Assembly (NCBI RefSeq): GCF_003014595.1
Contig: NZ_PYGK01000002.1
Location: forward strand, 517,555 to 581,554
DNA from: Chitinophaga ginsengisoli
Lineage (GTDB): Bacteria > Bacteroidota > Bacteroidia > Chitinophagales > Chitinophagaceae
Length of the DNA: 64,000 nucleotides
Reading direction: 5' to 3'
Of this stretch, positions 34,523 through 43,690 are shown piece by piece (position 1 is the stretch's first letter; each line of letters starts with the position of its first letter). The notes beneath the pieces were generated by a model. The model saw only the letters and a list, made by a program, of their open reading frames with translations. It was not told the DNA's origin and did no database searches. The position numbers and the translations under genes are program-made.

Positions 34523-34645
34523 TTCCTTTTGTATAACCCCGATTTCTTTCCCGTACCTTATACAGGTTTGTAGTCGTTATTCTCTATTAGGGCGTTCATC
34601 GTTGCAATAATAACAATCTAACTGCAATTAGATGTCATCAGGATG

Positions 34646-35021
34646 TTAATGAAACATATCTTCTTTGCGGTAGCGCTTTCTATATTGGACTTTACTCAGA
34701 CTTACATATTGTAGGATCAATATTAACTGATTATAGGCAATTACTATGTCTTTGATCATGAAGAAAACGGGCAGTTCGAAAGTACCTGCCTCCGGTCTTG
34801 CGAAAAATAGCAAACTTGTCCCCCTGCCAAACCAAAACCTTGATCTGGATACATCTATTATTAAGGAAGATAGACACATCTTTTGACAATGGGTCCATTT
34901 GCATCTGTTCTTTGACAATTGCAGCAAGACTGTAGAAACTCTTATTGATATTGAATGGTACCCTATAAAGGAAGTACCTGCAATCCGGATTAAGTGCATC
35001 ATTTCTTATCAATGTGAGCAA
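34646..35021 (-). pseudogene. tnpB: IS66 TnpB-like gene, frameshifted
   Basis: From 35021 the frame gives YFLYRVPFNINKSFYSLAAI, VKEQMQMDPLSKDVSIFLNN and IKVLVWQGDKFAIFRK, matching the TnpB pattern (YLYRxxxDMRKSFDGL, DPxSGDVxxFINxR, IKxLxWxxxGF). Near 34790-34805 the match jumps to another frame, PEAGTFELPVFFMIKD ending KVQYRKRYRKEDMFH, which matches the TnpB C-terminus (EAGTFELP ... KKRY). The full-length gene is therefore split by a frameshift. The M-R of DMRK is also replaced (N-I-N-K). TnpB is needed with TnpC for IS66 transposition, so this copy is dead. Confidence 0.78.
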
Positions 35022-35041
35022 TTCTTTCAGAAATGCGGCAG

Positions 35042-35344
35042 TTACGGGTGGTGAATGACCAGACGGCTATTGTCAGGTAACAGATTCTCGACAAAGGGTA
35101 CACTCATATCCATCGCCGGATTGGGAATAATTGAGATGAACTGGTTGGCTATCTTTCTCCTGGCAGGACGCTTTTGCCCCATGTCAAACTGTTTTATCCA
35201 TGTTCTGAAGTCAGATAACGGGATTTGCTTTTCCGGACAGAACGCCTTTATCGTGAGATTACTTTGCTCCCATTCCCTGAGCAACGTCTTCTTTTCATTC
35301 ATAGACCTGCGATGCTTTACAGGCATCGTGGGGGAAATCGACAT
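35042..35344 (-). CDS. tnpA: IS66 TnpA-like helix-turn-helix protein
   Basis: 100 residues, stop at 35042, possible later start at M15. The core KTLLREWEQSNLTIKAFCPE and IPLSDFRTWIKQF is the HTH pattern of the IS66 first accessory ORF. The C-terminus LLPDNSRLVIHHP corresponds to the usual end of TnpA before tnpB. The spacing and order with the tnpB remnant support the assignment. It is probably no longer functional, because tnpB is broken and tnpC is missing. Confidence 0.7.
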   Translation of the reverse strand: MSISPTMPVKHRRSMNEKKTLLREWEQSNLTIKAFCPEKQIPLSDFRTWIKQFDMGQKRPARRKIANQFISIIPNPAMDMSVPFVENLLPDNSRLVIHHP

Positions 35345-35562
35345 AATGTAAATTGTTTTTCAGGCAAATCTATATCTGGCTGAAATCTATAACAAAATAC
35401 ACTTGAATATTTTGCTTGTTAAGTTGCCTGGCTAATTTAAACATACCATGCTTCCACGAACATTGTATTAGCGTGGCTGCCTGATGAACATATTTCAAGC
35501 TTTAGTCCAGGTTGAATTTTAAAGCTGGACTAAAGCTTCAGGTCAGTCAGAATAGTGTCTAA

Positions 35563-37479
35563 TCATGATGCGGAGAAAATGCCGGAGGTTGTGTCTACCA
35601 TATACCTTTTTTTATAATCCTTCGCTGTCAGTTTATATTTCTCCAGTTGTTTTATTGTTGCGGGTTCCTTTGAAAAAGCTGTGAACTCAGTACTGTTCAG
35701 AATAGTATTCCACAGCTCTTCCTTTTTGGCATATTCACCAACATCATCGCTTTTGCTATATTCTTTACACCATTCATGAGTTAATTTCAAAAGCGTTTTC
35801 GAAAATTTTCTGAGATCGTCCGGTAGCTTCTGATTGTGCCAGATCGTTCCAAGATCAAACATATTGGTGCCATTACTGCTTGTCAATACGTATAGCAAAG
35901 ACAGCGCATACGGTACTACCGATGACCTGATTTGCCCTACAGCATTAGGGCCTGAGCCATAAATCTGCTCAAATTCCTTAAACATGATGGCCTTGGCTAT
36001 CAGATCTTCATAAAAAGGCCGACCAAGGCTGTCCGGTGTACGGGGCTTCTCCTTTTCGTCCTGCTGAATAAAAGTCATAAAGTCTCTGAACACCTTTTCA
36101 CCGCCTTTTCTAACCAGATAAGGTGTTACGCCCCACGCTACGTAGTACTTTGCAACCTGTTCCTTACTCAGTCTTTTTTGCTTGGGATAGCTTTTTTCTA
36201 TCTCACTTCTCCGTTTGTGATTGATTTTCAGCAAGGTATTGAACTCTCCTCTTATTCTTTCAAAGAACCATTTGTTGCCGGCCGGGTCTGTAATACTTTC
36301 AGAAAGGTTCTTTATTTTGACCAGATGAACGCTTCTTGAATTAAGATCAACAGTGGATACCCTGTTCTGGGAATTGGAGAATTTAGATATTTTGGAAATA
36401 ACATCATCCATTACTTCATCTTCATCCGACTTAACAATATTTATCTTGGCTGTAACCATAACTTTGGAAACATCTTTCCCCTCCTTACTTGTAAAATATA
36501 TGGATGCAGTGGTTTGCCCACCGTTTACGATCTGAAAATCTGTCAGGGATTTAATGGATACAAGTCCATTAACTTTATCCAATGTGACGTCAGTGGCCGT
36601 TATGGTCAGGCCGTTATTAAATGCTATGAACTTCTCCGGCTCAAGCGCTATTGTCTCCTTGATTTGTTTGTTAACACCTTTAAACTGAAGGAACGAACGT
36701 ACATTTCTTTCAAGTAAGCGGGAACTGTAGTCATGATAGAACTTAACGAGCAAGGTTGCCGGAATAACTGCCAGATAAGACTCAAAGACATTAGTATTAT
36801 TCGTGGCCCTCAGGGCTGGCAGCCCCGGGTCAAAATTAATAACGATAGGCTCCGGGTTTCCCTTAGCCATCTCGTAGCTATAAATCCTGTTCAGGTTAAT
36901 CAGCTGATACTTCAGCTTAAAGCTTTTTGATTTTTTTTCTTTTTTCAGGGTGTAGCTGACTTGTATTGTTTCATCCGGGAAGCTAACGTTTCTTAGTGAC
37001 AGGTTGCCGCGCCTCTCTACAGAAATAGTGTTGGAAATTAAGAATATTTCCACCACATCTATCTGGTCCTGAAATTCCGGCGTTTCAAGCGACTTGATTA
37101 TTACGGCTGCGGGATCGCTTGACTGCACATTTTCAAATTGATGCTTTACGGCCTTTATAAAGAAATTACTGGCTTTGGCAAACAGAGATGTGTAGTACTC
37201 TTTTCTGGCTATAAGCAAATCTCCTTCGGGAAGAACCAGATCTGATAAAAACAGCTGCAATCGTTCCTGTGTTTCATTTATCATATATCCGTCTATCTCT
37301 ACCTTTTCCTTTTCCCGCTGAAAAAAAGACTCAGACATTTCATCTGAATCGGTCAGTCTGGATTGACTTAAAGCTGGTAATACATAGTCGAGGAGTGCCT
37401 TCCGGTTAATATTATTATCTTCAGATGTAATATTGCTGATTAAAGTACCGGAAAATGATATTAGTTCATTGAGCGTCAT
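35563..37479 (-). CDS. AIPR-family (abortive infection phage resistance) protein
   Basis: 638 residues, cytoplasmic. The AIPR core lies at about 255-400: SRLLERNVRSFLQFKGVNKQ, EPEKFIAFNNGLTITATDV, FQIVNGGQTTASIYF, ISKFSNSQNRVSTVDLNSRS. This matches the family named for abortive infection phage resistance proteins. The biochemical activity is not established. It is last in a leftward four-gene operon and overlaps the PD-(D/E)XK gene by 4 bp (ATGA). The context (GHKL ATPase, Z1 protein, nuclease, methyltransferase, Vsr) makes it the likely effector or target-recognition subunit of a restriction-like system. Confidence 0.92.
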   Translation of the reverse strand: MTLNELISFSGTLISNITSEDNNINRKALLDYVLPALSQSRLTDSDEMSESFFQREKEKVEIDGYMINETQERLQLFLSDLVLPEGDLLIARKEYYTSLFAKASNFFIKAVKHQFENVQSSDPAAVIIKSLETPEFQDQIDVVEIFLISNTISVERRGNLSLRNVSFPDETIQVSYTLKKEKKSKSFKLKYQLINLNRIYSYEMAKGNPEPIVINFDPGLPALRATNNTNVFESYLAVIPATLLVKFYHDYSSRLLERNVRSFLQFKGVNKQIKETIALEPEKFIAFNNGLTITATDVTLDKVNGLVSIKSLTDFQIVNGGQTTASIYFTSKEGKDVSKVMVTAKINIVKSDEDEVMDDVISKISKFSNSQNRVSTVDLNSRSVHLVKIKNLSESITDPAGNKWFFERIRGEFNTLLKINHKRRSEIEKSYPKQKRLSKEQVAKYYVAWGVTPYLVRKGGEKVFRDFMTFIQQDEKEKPRTPDSLGRPFYEDLIAKAIMFKEFEQIYGSGPNAVGQIRSSVVPYALSLLYVLTSSNGTNMFDLGTIWHNQKLPDDLRKFSKTLLKLTHEWCKEYSKSDDVGEYAKKEELWNTILNSTEFTAFSKEPATIKQLEKYKLTAKDYKKRYMVDTTSGIFSAS

Positions 37480-38441
37480 ATGAAAGGGATAATATCGGTA
37501 ATAACGTGATTGTTCAGGTCTTGTGTCAGATTCAGATCGTATTTAACATTGCGGATGTCATCCGGTAACATAGTGCTTCGCAGCGAGGGGAAATTTGCTT
37601 TGCTGCAGTCATAAAAACTGAGCCCCACATTATAGAAAGCATATGGGGCGGTATATTCTATAGCGGGCGAATTACCGAGCCCGAGCCGGGTGAGCGCCCT
37701 CCAGTATAAATGCATGTTTGTGCCGGTCCGGGAACGCAGTATAGTTGCTATTTCCTGAATCAGCTGATCGGCTGTGATTCCCTGTCCGTTGTCAGGACTG
37801 AATGCATAGACGGCAAGAATAAGCTGCTGGCCGGAAAGAAAATCGAGCTGAAACTCGCTGGATATATGAACAAAGGGTCTGTTTTCTACTCTGCTTTTGA
37901 CCTCAAAAAGATTATTGCCCAATTCAAAGTCGTGTCCCTTTCCATAGGGGCCCTTCCACGCAGATAGTAAATCGTTGTAAGGTGCCCACGAATTCTCCAG
38001 AAGAAATTTCAGAAAATACAACTCCGCAACAATTCCCTGCAGTTCCTGGCGGTTCATGGATGAGGAAAGCGGGTCAAACAGTTCAAACCACTCATTGGCC
38101 AGCGTAACGAACCGGGCTTTTGAAATTTGCGATGGCTGATATATAGTCTGGTCAACGAGACTCAGAATCAGGTCTGTAAACAAGGACTTTAGACCGTCAT
38201 TCAGCAAAGTCAAAATCAATGTGGGGCGTCCTTCCACAATTTCTTCTACCAGTGACAGGTTGGCCATGATCACCGGATCTATAGGTCTTGTATCCGGGCC
38301 GGAGGGGAACCAGAAGAAAAGGCAGTACTGAAGCCGTTCATTGATGCCATACCGGAACCTTTCCGTGTTGGGTACCTCAAAAAAAAGCGTCCGGGGAAAC
38401 AGTCCCTCATCTTTTAGTAATATATCCCAATTTAGTTTCAT
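37476..38441 (-). CDS. PD-(D/E)XK-motif nuclease (DUF4420-like)
   Basis: 321 residues. The restriction-endonuclease core is visible: E140 in the helix GIVAELYFLKFLLENS, D171 in GKGHDFELGNN, and E180-V-K182 in LFEVKSR. This gives E-x30-D-x8-ExK, the metal site of the PD-(D/E)XK superfamily. The flanks match DUF4420 proteins. It would cut DNA with Mg. Its start overlaps the Z1 stop by one base (TAATG) and its end overlaps the AIPR start by four. The three are thus translated as one unit and probably form a complex. Confidence 0.9.
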   Translation of the reverse strand: MKLNWDILLKDEGLFPRTLFFEVPNTERFRYGINERLQYCLFFWFPSGPDTRPIDPVIMANLSLVEEIVEGRPTLILTLLNDGLKSLFTDLILSLVDQTIYQPSQISKARFVTLANEWFELFDPLSSSMNRQELQGIVAELYFLKFLLENSWAPYNDLLSAWKGPYGKGHDFELGNNLFEVKSRVENRPFVHISSEFQLDFLSGQQLILAVYAFSPDNGQGITADQLIQEIATILRSRTGTNMHLYWRALTRLGLGNSPAIEYTAPYAFYNVGLSFYDCSKANFPSLRSTMLPDDIRNVKYDLNLTQDLNNHVITDIIPFI

Positions 38442-41422
38442 TATTTAATCTCACTATGTTCGCTATTATTAAAGTCTTCCGGCTCCTCTGTATCTTCGTT
38501 AGGTAACTCATTCTCTGCAGCGCTGGTGATTTCATTAGACATATAGATACCTCCGGGGTCATCTTTTATTTCAGGAAAGCTGAGGGCATAGCCGATAAGA
38601 GGAAAATCTGTGTTTATTTCATTCTTTTTAGCCACTACTTTCAGCTCCGGAGTATTGAAAACATCCTCAAGGTCCATAAGGTAGATTAAGAGAAGTCCCT
38701 CAATTTCCGGTCTGACTTTTCTGAAAATCCATCCCGGTATTGTCGTTTTCCGGGATTTTTCATCAGCCTGCTCCTCAGTAAGGGAGTGTGGAGCATCCGT
38801 AAATTTTTTACTTTTCTTCTGTCTGAACTCATCAATAGCTTTCTGCTTCAGCTCCTCAGGCAATCCGAGTGCTTCATCCATTCCCGATGTTATTATATTC
38901 ATCGATTTGCCTGATGCCGTGAAACAGAGATGCTGACTCAATTCATTATAATAGACCGGCTCATCTTCTTTTCGGGGCGCTCTTCTTTGGGTTAGCTTTA
39001 GTTGCAGGTTTCGATCCTTCAGATCCCGGCCGCCTCCACCTCGTTTAACACCAATTTTCCAGTTGGTAAGTTTTCCACCCGCGATGCATTTATCAATATA
39101 GTCGGTCAGGAGTCGCTTCTCAAGTTGTTCTGCTGCGTAAGTTCCTGGCAAATCCAGAAAAAGTTGAAGTTCTCGTTTTCCGCCATCGAGGGTATAAAAT
39201 CCGCTATTGACCTCTGTGAAGGGCAGTTCATCAAATAACTGTCTGAAAGCCTGCCATGATTTTTCTACTGCATCCTTTTGAATCCGGAAGATAGTGGTCT
39301 GCTGCACTGTATCCTGAAAGGAATATCTCAGTTCTTTCGCGCTTTTTAAAATTGCAGGTCGTGTAATCTTTAATACATCCGGATGCTTCCTGATCCGTAT
39401 TTCAAAATCTTTCGGTTTTTTCTTCTGCAATTCCATGTTTTCAATCTGTTCCTCCAGTTCTGTCAGCGCTGTAGTAATAAAATTGTATTTTTCTTCCGTA
39501 TCAAAATCGATAAAGAGCCGGCAGGCGTCTATATAACCCGGCCTGTAACCGAACCACCTGCCCATTTGCAGTAGCGTATCGTAATAATTAGTATCCCTGC
39601 AGAAATAATTAATTGTCAGTCCCTCAAGAGTGAATCCTCTGGATAGCCTGTTACCACCTATTGCAATATATTTCCGGGAAGAAACATCGGTATACTCCAG
39701 CTTATCACCCGTACCCGAGTTAATGGCCTTTACATTTATATTCTGCACTGCAGTTGGCAGATACGTTGAAATTTCCTCCCAGGATTTGGGAACAAGACCA
39801 TCGGTATTATAGCCGTCCGGAAGGTAGCTGGTGATGTTTTCGACCTTGTAGGCAAAAAAGCGGTTCCACTGCCGTTTCATCTTTTCATACACTCCCTGCG
39901 TATCGCTCATACTGTCATCGGCAATTCTACTCTGGAGCTGTCCTATATATTCCGCAACCTTTTTTGATACAGCAATCTGATCTCCGATGAGCCGTGAAAT
40001 ATGGATGAGCATTGTATGATGTTTCGTATAACCTGGAAGTGTTTCCAGTATCTGATTACGCGAATCGCGCAGGGCTATGGACAGGACAAAACAGTCAATT
40101 GCATCGATCAGTGATTTCCTTAGTGTGTTATCATTTTCATCAAACACAACTTCCTCATCTTCCTCTTCGACAGGAATTGTTTCTATAAGCGGAATTTTTT
40201 TGTCTCCTTCAGTTTCCCGACCGGTTGAAAAAAATCTTTTCGGCCCGAGATACGAAGACGGGGCAGACAGTTTATAAATGAATTTGTCAGGGAAAAGTCC
40301 TGGTGACAGGCTACAGAGCATGTCCTGAATTTGCCCGTTGTACCGGAAGCTGATTTTCCAGGCATCATCATTCCCCAGCTCCCCATGCTGATCCTGGAGT
40401 ATATTTGCAAACGGTGTAGCGGTATATCCGAGATAAGAACGCCTTTCAAACAAATTGAGCAGGGCGCGCATATGCCCGTTTACCTTGCTGGCATAAATAG
40501 CCCCCTTATGGCCAAGATTGTTCAGTGATGCATTATCGGCCTCATCATCAACCACCAGCAGCCGTTTTGGGAGTCGCTTTTTACCCTCCGGCATTGATGA
40601 TCTGAGCCAGTAAATCATATTAGTAAGCACACCAACATTCTTCTTACATACCAGAATCTTCTGATTACTGAAATTGAAATTAGCATCAACCAGCGACTTC
40701 CGGAAATCCGTTGAAGTGGATGTGATGGAGTTGATCTGGCTAATGCCATTCCCTCCGAAGGTGTGAATATGGCCCACCCCAATTACCTGATTGATCTGGT
40801 TGCCTTGTTCCCCGATTCCTATAACCTCATTATTAATCCTTTTCTGCGTTTGAAACCTTAAATCCTCCATAATGCCGGAAAAGACAATAATCAGATCATA
40901 ACCTACATCTATTGCACGGTTGATAACACCATTAAAGTTCGTAGTCTTCCCGGACTGGACAGAACCGAGTACCAATCCTTTCTGAAGCGGTTCTATGTGC
41001 TCCAGCGGATCCCCCAGCCTTTCAATTATTTCCCGTGTGCTATGTTCCGTGCTTCTGATCACATCAGTCGGACGCCCTATTTTTTTCAGGTATTGGATGT
41101 ACCTTTCAAAATAGTTCCATTGTATGGGGGCGCCCCGTTTCTCAATCCACCTATCGTAACCAATTCCCCCGTCTATCACATTGTCAGGGTCAATAGTGGT
41201 GGCAACAACGGATTTGATGCGAAGTTTTATTTTTGCCAGCCATTCGTTTCTTACGCCTGTATCAGTTCCTTCGAAGTAGTCTTCAAATCCCTCGGAAAAC
41301 TGCAATTTGTGAAAAGTGTCATTGATGGAACCTTCCAGTTGCGATGCCGTAATAAATCCCTGCTGCTTCTTTGTTTTTTCTACTTTGTTTCTGATATGAT
41401 CAGATAAGAACTCCCAGGACAT
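38441..41422 (-). CDS. Z1-domain P-loop ATPase (SF2-helicase-like)
   Basis: 993 residues. Walker A is GSVQSGKTTN (about 153-162). The Z1 signature FSGIMEDLRFQTQKRINNEV follows. A Walker B-like VVDDEADNASLN lies near 290. The C-terminal lobe has motif V/VI equivalents (GGNRLSRGFTLEGLTINYFC, then DTLLQMGRWFGYR). The Z1 family is known from association with restriction-type nucleases and is predicted to use ATP to move or remodel DNA. It starts 3 bp after the GHKL ATPase stop. The acidic tail (NEDTEEPEDF) ends at the overlap with the nuclease gene. Confidence 0.93.
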   Translation of the reverse strand: MSWEFLSDHIRNKVEKTKKQQGFITASQLEGSINDTFHKLQFSEGFEDYFEGTDTGVRNEWLAKIKLRIKSVVATTIDPDNVIDGGIGYDRWIEKRGAPIQWNYFERYIQYLKKIGRPTDVIRSTEHSTREIIERLGDPLEHIEPLQKGLVLGSVQSGKTTNFNGVINRAIDVGYDLIIVFSGIMEDLRFQTQKRINNEVIGIGEQGNQINQVIGVGHIHTFGGNGISQINSITSTSTDFRKSLVDANFNFSNQKILVCKKNVGVLTNMIYWLRSSMPEGKKRLPKRLLVVDDEADNASLNNLGHKGAIYASKVNGHMRALLNLFERRSYLGYTATPFANILQDQHGELGNDDAWKISFRYNGQIQDMLCSLSPGLFPDKFIYKLSAPSSYLGPKRFFSTGRETEGDKKIPLIETIPVEEEDEEVVFDENDNTLRKSLIDAIDCFVLSIALRDSRNQILETLPGYTKHHTMLIHISRLIGDQIAVSKKVAEYIGQLQSRIADDSMSDTQGVYEKMKRQWNRFFAYKVENITSYLPDGYNTDGLVPKSWEEISTYLPTAVQNINVKAINSGTGDKLEYTDVSSRKYIAIGGNRLSRGFTLEGLTINYFCRDTNYYDTLLQMGRWFGYRPGYIDACRLFIDFDTEEKYNFITTALTELEEQIENMELQKKKPKDFEIRIRKHPDVLKITRPAILKSAKELRYSFQDTVQQTTIFRIQKDAVEKSWQAFRQLFDELPFTEVNSGFYTLDGGKRELQLFLDLPGTYAAEQLEKRLLTDYIDKCIAGGKLTNWKIGVKRGGGGRDLKDRNLQLKLTQRRAPRKEDEPVYYNELSQHLCFTASGKSMNIITSGMDEALGLPEELKQKAIDEFRQKKSKKFTDAPHSLTEEQADEKSRKTTIPGWIFRKVRPEIEGLLLIYLMDLEDVFNTPELKVVAKKNEINTDFPLIGYALSFPEIKDDPGGIYMSNEITSAAENELPNEDTEEPEDFNNSEHSEIK

Positions 41423-41425
41423 ATA

Positions 41426-42910
41426 TTATTTTTTCAGAGATTCAATGAATGAAATTGTTTCCTGCTGCCTGCCAAAACTTTCAATCAGCAGTTGCCTGAT
41501 TTCCTCCCATGAATAGCCGGCTTCTTCATAATATTTTCTTATTTTAATTATTCTTTGTTTTTCAGCCTCGTCTATAGTTTGTTCAAATTCCATACTGCCG
41601 GTTTCCCCCTGCCATATTTGATTGAGCTTTCGTTCAATTAAATGCATCAGAATATCCAATTTGCCTGCGTTCACCGGACTAAGCTGGACTTTTAGTTGTC
41701 TGAGTATCTCAAAGTCGGGATCGATCTTTAACATTGGCCCTTCGGCACCAATCTGCTTTGATATAAGTGTTACACCTTTTGACAAAGCGTTCTGGCGAAT
41801 AACAGCTGAGGCAATCCGGTCGCGGTATTCTTTAACGGCCTGGGTTGTGACACTGGAAATCATATCAGCCATTGCTCTTTTCAGTGAAAAGGGAATCTTT
41901 ATAGAAGATTTCGCCACATTCAGCTGAAAATCTCCGTCATTAAGATTGGAAATATCTATTCTTATACGGCCGAACTGTAGATTAGAGGCTTTGCTAACTG
42001 TTCTCAGCCATCCACCGTAGTTAATAAGTCTTCTGTTTCTGTAAACATAGATGCCTTGCAGTTCTTCCAGGGTACGGTTGGGCATGGCCCATGCTGACCC
42101 ATTTTCTGCTGATTCCTTTTCAGAAATTTTCGGAAGAATTATCCCCTGAAATTTAATGTAATTGTCTCCCGTTTTCCAGAACGCTTCTGCTATCGTCTGA
42201 ATTCCGGGATTGTTAACGGGAAATGGATCAAACGGCTCAATCAGAAGATTGTTCAGACGTATTTCAAGTTCCCCGTTCTGAATAAATCGGTGAAACACCA
42301 ATCCAAGGTGATTTCTTAACTCCTCCAGTTCCGCGTTCAGCTCAGTGTTTTTTGTAAATTTTCTAAGTTTATATAACTCCTCCCAGACAATCAGGGTATT
42401 GGGAGAAAAGCCGGGATCGGCTGAATGAAAATTCATACTAGCGGCAGAAAAATCAGTTATATGTTTTTCTACAATATCTGCGGGCTCAATAACCAGTGTC
42501 CAGTCGCCTGTTTTTTTTAAATATTCAACGTCCCAGCAACGTCCTTCATAGTAGCTGCCTGCTGTCCGGGAGATAACGGTAAATTTTCTGGACTGGGAAA
42601 ATGATGCTGTTTTCAAACCAAGTCCAAACCGACCCATGTCACGGGAGGAGCGTACATCCTCCATATCGGCACTGGGGAAGCGCATATTCAGCGTTAAATC
42701 GCGCGGGGACATCCCGTTTCCGTTATCCGCCACGTACATTATGAGGGCCGGCTTATTTGTCTCCATTAATATCTCCACACGGGTTGCGCCCGCGGCAATA
42801 GAATTGTCAACAAGGTCTGACATAGCCGTGGAAAGGGTATAGCCTTGTTCGGAAATTGATTTTATAAAAACAACCGGCGGAGGGGATAAAACTACAGAAT
42901 CTCTTTGCAT
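41426..42910 (-). CDS. GHKL-type ATPase (MutL/Hsp90-like), first gene of the defence operon
   Basis: 494 residues. All ATP-site boxes are present: N-box SDLVDNSIAAGA (D32, D35, N36), G1 ADNGNGMS (D62, G64, G66), G2 GRFGLGLKTASFSQ (93-106). A middle domain follows that resembles the MutL/Hsp90 transducer region (GIYVYRNRRLINYGGW, then RIRIDISNLNDGDFQLNVAK and SIKIP). MutL-like ATPases often act as clamps that gate nucleases. It is the promoter-proximal gene of the leftward operon and diverges from the 57-aa/vsr/methyltransferase operon across 186 bp. Confidence 0.93.
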   Translation of the reverse strand: MQRDSVVLSPPPVVFIKSISEQGYTLSTAMSDLVDNSIAAGATRVEILMETNKPALIMYVADNGNGMSPRDLTLNMRFPSADMEDVRSSRDMGRFGLGLKTASFSQSRKFTVISRTAGSYYEGRCWDVEYLKKTGDWTLVIEPADIVEKHITDFSAASMNFHSADPGFSPNTLIVWEELYKLRKFTKNTELNAELEELRNHLGLVFHRFIQNGELEIRLNNLLIEPFDPFPVNNPGIQTIAEAFWKTGDNYIKFQGIILPKISEKESAENGSAWAMPNRTLEELQGIYVYRNRRLINYGGWLRTVSKASNLQFGRIRIDISNLNDGDFQLNVAKSSIKIPFSLKRAMADMISSVTTQAVKEYRDRIASAVIRQNALSKGVTLISKQIGAEGPMLKIDPDFEILRQLKVQLSPVNAGKLDILMHLIERKLNQIWQGETGSMEFEQTIDEAEKQRIIKIRKYYEEAGYSWEEIRQLLIESFGRQQETISFIESLKK

Positions 42911-43096
42911 TATCGGGTACGCTGATTCACTAAATTCAGGATTAAATATCGGAATTTCCTCCGAATTACAGAAATGAGGGCCCCGGGTATTGCATATTTT
43001 TTATAAAGTCGTGAAAATTCTCTACTTTTGTTTTGCATTTTTTTTATGTAAAGTAATGATTTTCAGCATGAAAACATGAATAACTGATCCTTAACT
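42911..43096. promoter_or_regulatory. Shared divergent promoter region of the defence module
   Basis: 186 bp, AT-rich, between the two divergent operons. On the + strand TACTTTTG at 43023-43030 is an exact Bacteroidota -7 element (TAnnTTTG), but no TTTG is found 19-21 bp upstream. On the leftward strand I found no consensus pair. The single short region would allow coordinated control of modification and restriction genes. Confidence 0.5.
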
Positions 43097-43270
43097 ATGA
43101 GCATCCGGCAGCAGAATGCATCCTTTTATGTTGTATATTGTAAAAGCAACTTACCCAACACCGTACATGGCTACCCCTACGTTCCGGATAAGTACGGGAA
43201 AATTCTGTTGGATGCCGGCAAAACAATAGTTAAGATCAGCGGAGCTTACAGAGAGGGGCGCCAATTATAA
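43097..43270 (+). CDS. Small ORF (57 aa) leading the vsr-methyltransferase operon
   Basis: It starts with ATG at 43097 and ends 3 bp before the vsr ATG. The product begins MSIRQQNASFYVVYCKSNLP and continues with NTVHGYPYVPDKYGKILLDA. It has balanced, protein-like composition and no membrane segment or recognisable HTH. The tight spacing suggests translational coupling with vsr. The position would suit a controller or leader peptide, but nothing in the sequence proves function. Confidence 0.45.
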   Translation: MSIRQQNASFYVVYCKSNLPNTVHGYPYVPDKYGKILLDAGKTIVKISGAYREGRQL

Positions 43271-43273
43271 CTT

Positions 43274-43690
43274 ATGACTGACGTACATTCAAAAGAGACC
43301 AGAAGCTTTAACATGAGCCGCATAAAGGGCAAGAACACCAAGCCCGAAATGCTGGTCAGAAAGTTTCTCTTCTCACATGGGCTCCGGTACAGGCTGCACG
43401 ACAAAAAGATGGCCGGCAAGCCCGATCTGGTGCTTCCAAAATACAAAACAGTACTTTTTATAAACGGTTGTTTCTGGCACGGACATGAAGGTTGCCGTTA
43501 TTATGTGATTCCTAAAACGAGAACCGAATGGTGGTTGGCCAAAATCACCGGTAATAAAAAAAAAGATGCAGAAAGCATCACCAGGCTGCAACAGGAGGGC
43601 TGGAAAGTGATCGTGTTATGGGAATGCTCTCTGAAGCCAGGCACAATTGATAATACATTAAAAAAACTATTGAAAGAATTTAAAACCTGA
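43274..43690 (+). CDS. vsr: Very short patch repair (Vsr)-type DNA endonuclease
   Basis: 138 residues, the usual length. The family start reads RSFNMSRIKGKNTKPEMLVR. The catalytic D51 is in GKPDLVLPKY, and INGCFWHGHEGCRYY contains H69 and the Zn-type Cys/His pattern. The C-terminal WKVIVLWECSLK is also typical. Vsr nicks at T-G mismatches that arise from deamination of methylated cytosine, so it normally partners a C5 methyltransferase. Here the methyltransferase gene overlaps the vsr stop (TGATG). Confidence 0.96.
   Translation: MTDVHSKETRSFNMSRIKGKNTKPEMLVRKFLFSHGLRYRLHDKKMAGKPDLVLPKYKTVLFINGCFWHGHEGCRYYVIPKTRTEWWLAKITGNKKKDAESITRLQQEGWKVIVLWECSLKPGTIDNTLKKLLKEFKT

Larger units (their letters stand above)
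34646..35344 (-). mobile_element. Decayed IS66-family remnant (tnpA plus frameshifted tnpB, no tnpC)
   Basis: Two adjacent leftward reading frames match the two accessory proteins of IS66 elements, in the standard order tnpA then tnpB. The DDE transposase tnpC, which should follow leftward of 34646, is absent. No terminal inverted repeats were recognised. It lies between tRNA-Lys and the defence operon and probably marks past mobility of this junction. Confidence 0.75.
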
